This document shows positions 9,588 through 17,483 of a stretch of DNA of 64,000 nucleotides, piece after piece. The notes beneath the pieces were generated by a model, which had not been told where the DNA came from, did not search any database, and worked only from the letters and a program-made list of their open reading frames with translations. Each line of letters opens with the position of its first letter. Within the stretch, counting starts at the first letter, position 1. The position numbers and the translations under genes were made by a program. The stretch covers positions 62,001 to 126,000 of the forward strand of contig CAYMLG010000005.1 in assembly GCA_964391195.1 (NCBI GenBank), in the 5' to 3' direction. Origin of the DNA: JAAYXE01 sp964391195 (lineage in GTDB: Bacteria > Chloroflexota > Anaerolineae > Anaerolineales > UBA4823).

Positions 9588-10011
9588 ATGGAACAGACCG
9601 TTTTTATCACCAGGCGAGAAGCCACTTGTTGTGAATGTAAAGAGGATNNNNNNNNNNNNNNNNNNNNNNNNNNNNNNNNNNNNNNNNNNNNNNNNNNNNN
9701 NNNNNNNNNNNNNNNNNNNNNNNNNNNNNNNNNNNNNNNNNNNNNNNCGCCAGATGTTCCCCGGCTGCCCGGAAGGCAGGGAGATGGTCATCGCGGAACA
9801 TGCTTGCCGTAAATACAGTGGGCGGGTAGGCCGTTCGGCCGCGGCAAAAAGTTTCGATCCGGAAGCGATCCGGCTGGCGGTGTCTGCTCATGTACGGCAT
9901 TACGAAACGAATTACGATGACCTTTTGGCAAAAGGTTGGGAGAGATGGGCAGCCAGAGATGAAGTGAAACATCAGGTAGCCGACGTATTGAACAAATGGA
10001 GGCAGGAATGA
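9588..10011 (+). CDS. DUF2293 domain protein, interrupted by scaffold gap
   Basis: Two pieces of one gene separated by the N run. The 5' piece has GGAGG at 9576-9580 and ATG at 9588, giving 20 codons with a zinc-ribbon-like start (ATCCECKED). The 3' piece reads in frame from the first base after the gap, with ACRKYSGRVGRSAAAK and the DUF2293 core AVSAHVRHYETNYDDLLAKG, ending at 10011. The two pieces are in different frames across exactly 100 Ns, so the true gap length is probably a multiple of three and not 100. The function of DUF2293 is unknown. The stop overlaps the next gene (ATGA). Confidence 0.75.
9648..9747. other. Scaffold gap of 100 Ns
   Basis: Exactly 100 unknown bases, the conventional placeholder for a gap of unknown size. 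It sits inside the DUF2293 gene. Confidence 0.98.
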
Positions 10012-10625
10012 CTGCCAAGAACAAGAAAAAAGGGAAGCAAAAGCCACCAAAGATTAAAGTCGATCTCAATGCCGGGATGCCCAAACCGAAGCCGGTTGAA
10101 TGGGCGGACCCTACCCAACTTCTTGAAGGGGTTTCGAATAACGAGTTATTGGGCTGTTGGGTCTGGGATGAATGGGAAGAGCAGGGCATGACCCCCGTGA
10201 TCGTTGCCCGGCGCCAGGAGGCGGATCGGGTTATCTATGCCTCCTTCCTGGTGGATTTTTACTGCCTGGGCGTGAAAGATGCGTATTGGCGGAGCGGGAT
10301 TTCCGAAAAGGCATTTCAGCGTAGTTTGCCTGAGTTGTGTTTTGGAGAGCCGGAGCCCTGCGATCCGGGCTTCGCTCATGAGTTGATTTATGGCTCCATA
10401 GAATTCGCCCGCAAGTATGGGTTTGAACCTCACCGTGACTTTGAGAAGGCCCGCCTTGGCTATCACTGCGTCCGCCTGGACAGCGCCAGATTTATAGTGG
10501 ACGCGCACCACCTCTACCGGTCGTTTGGTTTTTGTGATATCGAACCTTACCCCGGCAGTGAAATCCCACCGGACTATCAGTGTAATTGGGTGCTTATGGA
10601 AAAGCAGCTCGACCCGGCAAGCTAA
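10008..10625 (+). CDS. Hypothetical protein with an acetyltransferase-like C-terminal tail (possible chimera)
   Basis: 205 aa from ATG 10008, with GGAGG five bases upstream and a 4-bp overlap with the preceding stop, so probably one operon with the DUF2293 gene. After a lysine-rich N-terminus, residues about 45-145 form an uncharacterised conserved-looking domain (VIVARRQEADRVIYASFLVD, ELIYGSIEFARKYGFEPH). From about residue 150 the sequence changes to what looks like the last part of a GNAT acetyltransferase (GYHCVRLDSARF, LYRSFGFCDIEPYP). The join is around 10445-10462. This could be a real fusion, the product of a deletion, or a mis-assembly close to the scaffold gap. No catalytic function should be assumed, because the acetyl-CoA binding loop of GNAT is missing. 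Confidence 0.65.
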   Translation: MTAKNKKKGKQKPPKIKVDLNAGMPKPKPVEWADPTQLLEGVSNNELLGCWVWDEWEEQGMTPVIVARRQEADRVIYASFLVDFYCLGVKDAYWRSGISEKAFQRSLPELCFGEPEPCDPGFAHELIYGSIEFARKYGFEPHRDFEKARLGYHCVRLDSARFIVDAHHLYRSFGFCDIEPYPGSEIPPDYQCNWVLMEKQLDPAS

Positions 10626-10637
10626 GCCAGGTCGAGC
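10607..10637. terminator. Hairpin spanning the stop codon, between convergent genes
   Basis: GCTCGACC and GGTCGAGC arms with inner GGC/GCC pairs and a 7-nt loop containing the stop codon at 10623. It precedes the convergent methyltransferase gene and may serve both directions. Confidence 0.5.
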
Positions 10638-10658
10638 CGGTGTTACCGGGAATCAAGA

Positions 10659-11663
10659 TCACTTTATCGCAGTAATCATCGGGTCCTGTTCCAGAGGAGC
10701 CGGGGTTCGTATAGCTTTGCGGACGAGTGGGCTGAGGAGATCATCCACTGCGCGGATATCCCTGGGTCGCTGATCCGCAGGACATTGATCGAAATACTCC
10801 TGCGCGGCTTGCTTTCCGCTCTGGGTCGGCAGTACCTCCCGAAATCCGATCTCCTGCATCCAGGCAGCCAAGGTTTTCCCGGAAGGATGTTGGGTGGTGG
10901 AGACCCGCGCCTCCTCCACCAGCCCCACGATCCGGTCCAGCAAAGGCTCTTTGAGATGGTCAAAGGCCAGCAAAGTTTCAGATCCCGGGATCAACCGTTG
11001 GAACTCCTCGACCGGCATGCGGATGGTCAGCCCGTACTGGATGCACCGCTCCGCCTGGATATCCCGGTTGTACACGATCAGCCGGCAGCGCTCCTGATCC
11101 AGCCCGAACAGCCAGACATCTTTTTCGTGTCCATCGCGATAGTCGTTGAGGGCCTCGTAATGCACTCTCAGCCTCCCGCCCGGGCGGAGGATGCGGTACA
11201 ACTCCGACAGCATCCAGCACGGGTCGGGCGTTTGTTCGATGGAAGACGCCGCCATAATGCCGTCGAACGATCCACTTTCGAAGGGCAGGGGGCTGCCAGG
11301 CGGAACGTGAACGAAGCGAGCGTTGCGGATCCCCATCCGGACCGCGTTCTCCTGGCAGACCGCCACGCGGCGCTCGGAACCGTCCACCCCGACAACCTCG
11401 TCCACATAGGAGGCGACCAGCAGCGAGGGCCAGCCATCTCCAGGCCCGAAGTCAAGCACCCGTTTTCCAACCCCCTCCACCGAGAACAAAAAATCCAGGA
11501 TCGAGCCACGGTCCCGCCAATGCGAAGGTTGGTTGGCATCGAACGGCAGGTAGATGACCGGCAAAGACCGGCCGGACTGGGATACCATATCGTCGTAGAT
11601 GAGCCGGTCCGTTGTGCATGCTTCCGGCCGGAAATTCGTTTCGATCCACTCAAAGACATCCAT
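10659..11663 (-). CDS. Class I SAM-dependent methyltransferase
   Basis: 334 aa. Residues about 60-175 form a Rossmann methyltransferase domain: motif I VLDFGPGDGWPSLLVA, acidic motif II VVGVDGSE, then FDGIMAASSIEQTPDP and LRPGGRLRVHYEAL. The flanking C-terminal region (about 190-334) is not recognised. The substrate cannot be predicted; the ubiE-like core is shared by enzymes acting on small molecules, lipids and proteins. ATG at 11663 is supported by AGGAGAGGA upstream. It is transcribed alone and convergent with the gene before it. Confidence 0.82.
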   Translation of the reverse strand: MDVFEWIETNFRPEACTTDRLIYDDMVSQSGRSLPVIYLPFDANQPSHWRDRGSILDFLFSVEGVGKRVLDFGPGDGWPSLLVASYVDEVVGVDGSERRVAVCQENAVRMGIRNARFVHVPPGSPLPFESGSFDGIMAASSIEQTPDPCWMLSELYRILRPGGRLRVHYEALNDYRDGHEKDVWLFGLDQERCRLIVYNRDIQAERCIQYGLTIRMPVEEFQRLIPGSETLLAFDHLKEPLLDRIVGLVEEARVSTTQHPSGKTLAAWMQEIGFREVLPTQSGKQAAQEYFDQCPADQRPRDIRAVDDLLSPLVRKAIRTPAPLEQDPMITAIK

Positions 11664-11852
11664 GCGTTCTATCCTCTCCTGGCAGTTTACATGATTGCGT
11701 ACGCATTTTCCTCTGCTTATTACCCTATCAGAAGGAACTTCTCGTAAAAAGTGAAGATGTACACCGAAAAGAACTTATTTTCGTCTCTTCTCCTAACGTT
11801 ATTACCGTCATGCCTGATTCAGTGTGCACACACAACCTGTCAGCCGAGAATG

Positions 11853-11906
11853 AATTGTTATCTTGGGGTGAGGGCAGCGAAGCGCTCTCACCCCAAGATA
11901 ACAATT
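11853..11906. terminator. Perfect 20-bp orphan hairpin
   Basis: Arms 11853-11872 and 11887-11906 are perfect reverse complements with a 14-nt loop. No intact gene ends here: the methyltransferase gene starts at 11663 on the minus strand. The hairpin abuts the rarA-like fragment, so it probably belonged to a gene that has been lost. Confidence 0.7.
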
Positions 11907-11909
11907 ACT

Positions 11910-12048
11910 ACTTTCCCAGGTTTATAGTAAGATACAATCAATGGACCTGTTTGACCACGCCTTGCAGGAGGGCATAAAGACCAAGGCGATGCCTGAGGCG
12001 CATATGTACACTGGACGAATACATAGGCCAGGGGCACATTCCTGAGAG
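11910..12048 (+). pseudogene. Decayed copy of the rarA 5' end with its upstream region
   Basis: Sequence from about 11910 closely follows the region upstream of and into the intact rarA gene (60272-60415). Shared are CCCAGGTTTATAGTAA versus CCCCGGTTTGTAGTAA before the start, then ATGGACCTGTTTGACCACGC versus ATGGACCTCTTTGACCACGC. Translation from 11941 gives MDLFDHALQEGIKTKA before small deletions shift the frame; the similarity resumes out of frame at CTGGACGAATACATAGGCCA and ends near 12045. The Walker motifs and the rest of the gene are absent. Confidence 0.8.
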
Positions 12049-12121
12049 GATCATTTAAATAATCTGGTATGCGCTGGTGAACTGAAGCAGTGGTTTTGCT
12101 TGAACTTTATCTGGGGGATAA

Positions 12122-12274
12122 GATGATAAAAAATCAGGTGTCGAGGATGATCAATATCACCAAATGATCCGAGAGATTTTCTGGGAATACCTGCAGTGGG
12201 TAAACGCAAAAATCCAACATGGATACGGTATATCCTTTAAATACATTCGATTGTTCTTCAGTTTAGAGGTGTAA
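12122..12274 (+). pseudogene. GNAT acetyltransferase N-terminal remnant
   Basis: A short open frame reads MIREIFWEYLQWVNAKIQH and then GYGISF before losing similarity and stopping at 12272-12274. This matches the first helices of GNAT acetyltransferases (LFxEYLxWVN...YGIxF) as I know the family. No ribosome site or start upstream (TAA directly precedes), and the acetyl-CoA binding region is missing. A matching C-terminal GNAT piece lies 1.6 kb upstream in the chimeric gene. Confidence 0.55.
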
Positions 12275-12280
12275 AGGTTT

Positions 12281-12979
12281 ATGTCAAAATACATACTTCT
12301 TGTTGATGATGATGCGCTGTTCAGACGAACCCTGGCTTTTAATCTGGAACAGGCGGGTTACCACACCAGTACAGCCGCCAATGCTGAGGAAGCCTTAATG
12401 TCCGCCCGGATCAAACGGCCCGAACTGGTGCTGTTAGACATCGGTCTCCCTGGAATGGATGGTCTGGATGCCCTGCGCCACTTTCAGAATGAGCTCCACG
12501 TCCCTGTCATCTTCCTGACAGCCCATCGCCGTGAGCTGGACGAGGCATTGGGGATGGAATTGGGGGCGGATGATTATATTACCAAACCCTTCAACTTCGA
12601 TGTTTTGCTAGGACATATCAAAGCCGTACTGCGCCGCGTCTCATCTCAGGAAACGATATCGACCGCCGAGACCGCCATCACGGTTGGCGACCTGACGATT
12701 GACCCGGCGGCTCATGTTGTCACCCTGGCTGGAGAAGAGGTTGAACTGACGCCCCGAGAGTTCGCTTTGCTTTACACCCTGGCCCTGGAGGCCGGAAACG
12801 TTGTCACGGTCGATAAAATCCTTTCACGAGTTTGGGGGGCCGAATATGTTGGTGAACCGCAGGTCGTTTATGTCCATATCCGTTGGCTCCGGCAAAAAAT
12901 CGAGAAAGACCCCACCCACCCTCAGCGCATCCTCACCGTACGCGGCATCGGTTACAAGCTGAGCGCAGAAGCCGATTAG
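12281..12979 (+). CDS. OmpR/PhoB-family response regulator (orphan)
   Basis: DNA-binding response regulator of 232 aa. The N-terminal receiver has the acidic residues of LVDDD (8-11), phosphoacceptor Asp53 in LVLLDIGLPGMDG and Lys near 103 in DDYITKPF. The C-terminal winged helix contains LTPREFALLYTLA and WGAEYVGEPQVVYVHIRWLR. The start ATG is preceded by GAGGTG and AAAGG. No histidine kinase gene is next to it; the kinase at 55703-57118 is also an orphan and could be its partner, but that is only inference. Regulators of this family bind direct repeats spaced by 11 bp, as found upstream of act and nuo. Confidence 0.92.
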   Translation: MSKYILLVDDDALFRRTLAFNLEQAGYHTSTAANAEEALMSARIKRPELVLLDIGLPGMDGLDALRHFQNELHVPVIFLTAHRRELDEALGMELGADDYITKPFNFDVLLGHIKAVLRRVSSQETISTAETAITVGDLTIDPAAHVVTLAGEEVELTPREFALLYTLALEAGNVVTVDKILSRVWGAEYVGEPQVVYVHIRWLRQKIEKDPTHPQRILTVRGIGYKLSAEAD

Positions 12980-13015
12980 TTAGAAAAGATCAGTCTGCCG
13001 GTTGGCGAAGTCAGG

Positions 13016-13065
13016 AAAAAGCCGGTGAGCAGTGTGATAGAGGTCACACTGCTCACCGGCTTTTT
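13016..13065 (+). terminator. Rho-independent terminator after the response regulator
   Basis: AAAAA plus a perfect 17-bp GC-rich arm (13021-13037), a 6-nt loop and the complementary arm (13044-13060) followed by TTTTT. Works in both directions. Confidence 0.92.
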
Positions 13066-13227
13066 ATAAATTTAGCCGCTAGCTCAAAATCCTTAAGGTC
13101 TTTTTTAGCTCGACATTCGCATTCCATAAAGTCAAGAAGTCCGGTCCGCTATATGATAAGGATGAAAGTAATGGCCATGCTCATATTAGAGAATGGCCGA
13201 AAGAGATCTCTGAAAGGAGATGGAGAA

Positions 13228-13560
13228 ATGTATTGGCTTACCGGTTTTCTCGGCATTCTGCTGATCCTGGCTCCTTTTGTGTTGGGCTACAGCAGTGACT
13301 CAGTCGCCCTATGGAGCAATATCATCCTGGGCGCGATTGTTCTGGTTGTCTCGGTTATTGAGGGCCTCACCCCCAATGAAACTCGTTGGGAGTATTGGGT
13401 TGCAGGGATCATGGGCATTCTGGCAATTCTAGCTCCCTTCGTGCTTCAATTCAGCGCCGTTGCAACAGCGCTCTGGGCCAGCGTCATTTTAGGGGTGATT
13501 GTAGCTGTGCTGTCTGGCTATGAGTTGATCACGTTGAACCGCAGCCCCAAAGCGCATTGA
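13228..13560 (+). CDS. SPW-repeat small integral membrane protein
   Basis: 110 aa with two tandem copies of a hydrophobic repeat: YWLTGFLGILLILAPFVLGY with SVALWSNIILG in the first half, and YWVAGIMGILAILAPFVLQF with ATALWASVILG in the second. Each half forms two membrane helices, so four in total. This is the SPW repeat, found mainly in Actinobacteria, Chloroflexi and proteobacteria; function unknown. The ATG at 13228 has GGAGATGGAG upstream. Monocistronic. Confidence 0.85.
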   Translation: MYWLTGFLGILLILAPFVLGYSSDSVALWSNIILGAIVLVVSVIEGLTPNETRWEYWVAGIMGILAILAPFVLQFSAVATALWASVILGVIVAVLSGYELITLNRSPKAH

Positions 13561-14048
13561 TCCTTCGGTTCGATTGCAGGGTATCCCGGCCCTCTCTGAC
13601 ATTGTAGGAAGCGGGGCTGTCTGGAGGCGCTGGCAGGTGGTCAAGCGATCGCCGGCGATTTCCAGTGCTGGGAGTGCCATTACCGGGAATCGCCGGCGGA
13701 AAGCTCGCTGGAGCATGTGGAAAGATCGCGTTGCATACGCCTTCCGTAAGGACAATTACCTCACCCAAGACCCGATTTGCGAAGTTAACCGGGCATCAAT
13801 TGCCTGAACAGCCTGCGTGATTAATGCCATAAACCCATGCCCTCTGATGTTGGGTGGTGAGATCGGCGGTACGCCAGAATTGATCGAGCATCGATTTGAT
13901 TGTGTTTCGATCGCAGGCTTCGCCAGGGGGCATTAAATCCAGCTAGCGAAGGTTTGGATGTTGAACCAGTGGCGCTGCGCGAAGCTTAAGGGGGTACCGG
14001 CGCAGCAGCCCTGGTAACTCATTCCTTCACCCAGAAAGGACCTCCCCT
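13561..14048. other. Intergenic region upstream of transketolase
   Basis: 488 bases without a recognisable gene. It contains an imperfect inverted repeat GCCGGCGATT...GAATCGCCGGC (13651-13697). The leader of the pentose phosphate genes must be in the last part. I recognise no protein in any frame. Confidence 0.4.
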
Positions 14049-16157
14049 ATGGAAACGACCTCCATAAAGTCCGATACTACAAAAACCGAATTAGACGAAA
14101 TCTGTGTAAACACGATCCGTTTCCTGTCGGTAGATGCAGTCCAGAAAGCGAACAGCGGGCATCCTGGCCTGCCACTGGATGCAGCACCCATGGCTTACGT
14201 GTTGTGGACTCGCTTCCTAAAGCACAACCCCACCGACCCCAAATGGTTCGATCGCGACCGTTTCGTTCTATCCGCAGGCCATGGATCGATGCTGCTCTAC
14301 AGCCTCTTATATTTAACCGGCTATGATCTTCCACTAGACCAGATCAAACAGTTTCGGCAGTGGGATAGCATGACACCCGGGCACCCCGAGCGCGGCCTTA
14401 CGCCTGGTGTTGAGGTGACGACCGGGCCACTCGGGCAAGGCTTCGGAAACGGGGTCGGTATGGCGATCGCAGAAGCTTACCTTGGGGCGCGTTATAACCG
14501 CCCCGGTTATAAGCTTATCGATCACTACACCTATGGGATTGTCAGCGATGGAGATCTCATGGAAGGTATTTCTGCCGAGGCCGCGTCACTGGCAGGTCAT
14601 CTGAAGCTGGGAAAGCTGATCTATCTTTATGACAGCAACCACGTCTCACTCGCGGCAGGGACTCCGATCACTTTCACCGACGATGTGGCCAAACGGTTCG
14701 ACGCCTATGGTTGGCATACCCTACAGGTCTCAGACGGCAACGATTTGGACGCGATCACCCAGGCCCTGAAAGCGGCGCAAAAAGAAACTGAACGACCTTC
14801 CCTGATCATTATAAATACGCATCTCGGTTATGGATCGCCACATAAACAGGATACCTTTGAAGCTCACGGATCGCCGCTGGGGGAAGAGGAGGTGAAACTG
14901 ACCAAGCAAAACCTGGGATGGCCGGAGGAACCCCCATTTTTTATCCCAGAAGAGGCCCTTCGACACTTCCGCCTTGCGATTGAGCGGGGGAAGCAAGCTG
15001 AATCGGAATGGCATGCAAGGTTCGCCAATTATACGGAGGCTTATCCTGACCAGGCAAAAGAGCTCCAACTGGCGATCACCGGCGAACTGCCGGCAGGTTG
15101 GGATCAAGATATTCCCAGATTTCTTTCGAGCGAGGGGCCCATGGCAACGCGGGTAGCTTCAGGGAAGACCCTGAACGCCATCGCGGCCAGGCTTCCGGCA
15201 TTGATCGGCGGCTCTGCAGATCTGGACCCTTCCACGCACACGACCCTCCAGGGGATGGGAGATTTCGAGAACCCATCTCAAACGGTGGTGGATAAACAAG
15301 GGTCAGCCGGGGGAGGCTGGAGTTATGCAGGCAAGAACATCCATTTTGGAGTCCGTGAGCACGCGATGGGCGCCATTTTGAATGGGTTGGCGGCCCATGA
15401 AGGGATAATCCCCTTTGGAGCGACTTTCCTGATATTTTCGGATTACATGCGCCCTCCGATTCGCCTGGCAGCCCTGATGAGGCTGCACGTGATTTACGTA
15501 TTTACCCACGACAGTATCGGCCTGGGGGAAGATGGCCCTACTCATCAGCCGGTCGAGCAGTTGCTCGGTCTGCGGTCGATCCCCGGGCTGATCGTGGTCC
15601 GCCCGGCAGATGCCAATGAAACCGCGGCAGCCTGGCATATTGCCCTTGAAGAAAAGAACCATCCAGTAGCCCTGATATTGACCCGCCAGAAAATCCCCTT
15701 GCTCGACCTGGACCGGTATCCTCAGATCCCACTTGGGGTACGCGCCGGTGGATATATCCTGGAGCATGCGCCTCAAAATACTGCGCCCGACATTACGCTG
15801 CTCGCGACCGGCTCCGAAGTTCACCTGGCCCTTTCAGCTCGTGAAAAGCTGGATGAATCGGGAGTCCATGCGCAGGTTGTGAGCCTGCCGAGCTGGGAAC
15901 TCTTCGATTCCCAGCCCCGCGAATATCGGGACGCTGTTCTGCCGCCGGGCACACCGCTGTTGGTCGTTGAAGCCGGCGCCCCCCTCGGTTGGAAGCCGTA
16001 TGTAGGCCCGCGTGTTCCCGTGATTGGCGTGGACCGATTCGGCGCCTCGGCTCCCGGCAGTGTAGTTATGCGGGAATATGGTTTTACGGCCGATAACGTA
16101 TACAGGACGGCGCTTGCCATTCTCGATCGCGAGAAGAAAACGCCTTATGTTGATTAA
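14049..16157 (+). CDS. tkt: Transketolase
   Basis: Thiamine-diphosphate enzyme moving two-carbon units between sugar phosphates in the non-oxidative pentose phosphate pathway; cytoplasmic dimer. 702 aa, slightly longer than the common 660-670. Visible motifs: NSGHPGLPLDAAPMAYVLW near the N-terminus, ThDP-binding GHGSMLLYSLLYLTGYDL, IVSDGDLMEGISAEAASLAG with the metal-binding GDG-type core, and the pyrimidine-domain signature THDSIGLGEDGPTHQPVEQL in the C-terminal half. Followed 16 bases later by transaldolase, so co-transcription is likely. Confidence 0.96.
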   Translation: METTSIKSDTTKTELDEICVNTIRFLSVDAVQKANSGHPGLPLDAAPMAYVLWTRFLKHNPTDPKWFDRDRFVLSAGHGSMLLYSLLYLTGYDLPLDQIKQFRQWDSMTPGHPERGLTPGVEVTTGPLGQGFGNGVGMAIAEAYLGARYNRPGYKLIDHYTYGIVSDGDLMEGISAEAASLAGHLKLGKLIYLYDSNHVSLAAGTPITFTDDVAKRFDAYGWHTLQVSDGNDLDAITQALKAAQKETERPSLIIINTHLGYGSPHKQDTFEAHGSPLGEEEVKLTKQNLGWPEEPPFFIPEEALRHFRLAIERGKQAESEWHARFANYTEAYPDQAKELQLAITGELPAGWDQDIPRFLSSEGPMATRVASGKTLNAIAARLPALIGGSADLDPSTHTTLQGMGDFENPSQTVVDKQGSAGGGWSYAGKNIHFGVREHAMGAILNGLAAHEGIIPFGATFLIFSDYMRPPIRLAALMRLHVIYVFTHDSIGLGEDGPTHQPVEQLLGLRSIPGLIVVRPADANETAAAWHIALEEKNHPVALILTRQKIPLLDLDRYPQIPLGVRAGGYILEHAPQNTAPDITLLATGSEVHLALSAREKLDESGVHAQVVSLPSWELFDSQPREYRDAVLPPGTPLLVVEAGAPLGWKPYVGPRVPVIGVDRFGASAPGSVVMREYGFTADNVYRTALAILDREKKTPYVD

Positions 16158-16173
16158 CTGAGAAGGAAAGGAA

Positions 16174-17298
16174 ATGGAAAAACAAGAGAATCCCTTACTT
16201 GAACTTCAGGCCCTTGGCCAGAGCATCTGGCTGGATTTCCTGCGCCGGGGCATGATTACCTCTGGTGAACTTCAATCCCTGATCGAAGATGACGGGCTGC
16301 GTGGGGTAACCGACAACCCTTCGATATTTGATAAAGCTGTTACTGGAAGCCATGATTACGATGAAGCGATCCGCGCCCTGGTGCTGGAAGGGAAAAAACC
16401 GGAGGAGATGTACCTTTCTCTCATCGTTGAGGATATCCAACAAGCGGCCGATCTCTTCCGGCCGGTCTATGACCAGATGGACGGCAGGGATGGTTTCGTG
16501 AGCCTGGAGGTCTCCCCCTATCTGGCCCATGATGCGGAGAAAACGATCGCCGAAGCAAAGCGTTTTTGGTCGCTGGTGGACCGGCCGAACTTGATGATCA
16601 AGGTTCCGGCGACTTTAGAGGGGTTGGTTGCCATCCAGCAGTTGATCAGCGAAGGAGTCAACGTCAACATTACCCTGTTGTTCAGCCTGCCCCGTTATCG
16701 AAAGGTAGCCGAAGCCTATCTCGCCGGCCTGGAAACCCGGGCGGCGCAGGGCCAATCCCTGGATCATGTGGCATCTGTAGCCAGCTTCTTCTTGAGCCGG
16801 ATCGATTCGCTCATTGATCCCCTGCTGGAGAAAAAGATCCAGGCCGGAGGTTCACAGGCAGAACGAGCGCGGTCGTTTCACGGACAGGTGGCAATTGCCA
16901 GCGCGAAGACGGCTTACCAGATCTACCGTGAAATTTTCAGCAGCCAACGCTTTCAGCGCCTGGCGAAACTGGGCGCCCGCACACAGCGCCTCCTGTGGGC
17001 CAGCACCAGCACGAAGAACCCGGCTTACAGCGATGTCAAATACGTAGAAGCCCTGATCGGTGCGGATACGATTAACACGCTTCCTTTAGGGACGTTGAAC
17101 GCATATCGTGACCATGGGCATCCGGCGGCTCGTTTAGAGGAAGGTGTGGCAGAAGCCCGAGACCTCATCAAACTTGCGCAGTCAGAGTTGGAACTCGATC
17201 GCTTATTGCAGCAGCTTGAAGATGAAGGCATACAGAAGTTTGTAGCTGCTTATGACCAGTTGATGGCAACGTTTGCAAAACAGCCAATCAGGCACTGA
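16174..17298 (+). CDS. tal: Transaldolase
   Basis: Transfers a dihydroxyacetone unit between sugar phosphates. 374 aa, the length of the larger (subfamily with about 360-380 aa) bacterial transaldolases. Motifs: GVTDNPSIFDKAV near residue 45, the Schiff-base lysine in NLMIKVPAT (about 145-153), then EGVNVNITLLFSLPRY and VASFFLSRIDSLID. The start has AAGGAAAGG just upstream and lies close behind transketolase. The gene after it is a collapsed remnant of 6-phosphogluconate dehydrogenase. Confidence 0.95.
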   Translation: MEKQENPLLELQALGQSIWLDFLRRGMITSGELQSLIEDDGLRGVTDNPSIFDKAVTGSHDYDEAIRALVLEGKKPEEMYLSLIVEDIQQAADLFRPVYDQMDGRDGFVSLEVSPYLAHDAEKTIAEAKRFWSLVDRPNLMIKVPATLEGLVAIQQLISEGVNVNITLLFSLPRYRKVAEAYLAGLETRAAQGQSLDHVASVASFFLSRIDSLIDPLLEKKIQAGGSQAERARSFHGQVAIASAKTAYQIYREIFSSQRFQRLAKLGARTQRLLWASTSTKNPAYSDVKYVEALIGADTINTLPLGTLNAYRDHGHPAARLEEGVAEARDLIKLAQSELELDRLLQQLEDEGIQKFVAAYDQLMATFAKQPIRH

Positions 17299-17325
17299 AC
17301 ACAATCCGCATCATAGAGATCCCTC

Positions 17326-17469
17326 ATGTAAACGAAAACGGACTCAGAAAAATGTGAGACCGGTGCTATTGGATTGGGCGTGATGGGGCGGAACCCCTTC
17401 ATTATTGGCGTACGCAGCTATGAGCGCGTAGATGCCCAGGGCATATTCCACACGGAACGGATAAGCTGA
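17326..17469 (+). pseudogene. Collapsed 6-phosphogluconate dehydrogenase (gnd) with large internal deletion
   Basis: Between transaldolase and zwf, an ATG at 17326 is followed at once by TAA. The frame then reads ETGAIGLGVMGRN, the nucleotide-binding loop that begins 6-phosphogluconate dehydrogenases. It continues directly into GVRSYERVDAQGIFHTERIS and stop (17467-17469), which matches the extreme C-terminus of the same enzyme (GAHTYxRxDxxGxFHTEW in Gnd). About 440 codons between the two ends appear to be missing. The good ribosome site of zwf follows immediately. Functional product is not possible. Confidence 0.75.
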
Positions 17470-17483
17470 TAAGGAGGCCGGCC

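Noticed and set aside
9574..10011. Continuous 145-aa reading frame across the N run, starting at 9574
   Set aside because: The part before the gap is out of frame with the well-spaced ATG at 9588 and only joins the DUF2293 frame because the gap is set to 100.
12883..13560. Long frame running from the response regulator end into the SPW gene
   Set aside because: It is the SPW frame extended upstream through the terminator; a good ribosome site marks ATG 13228.
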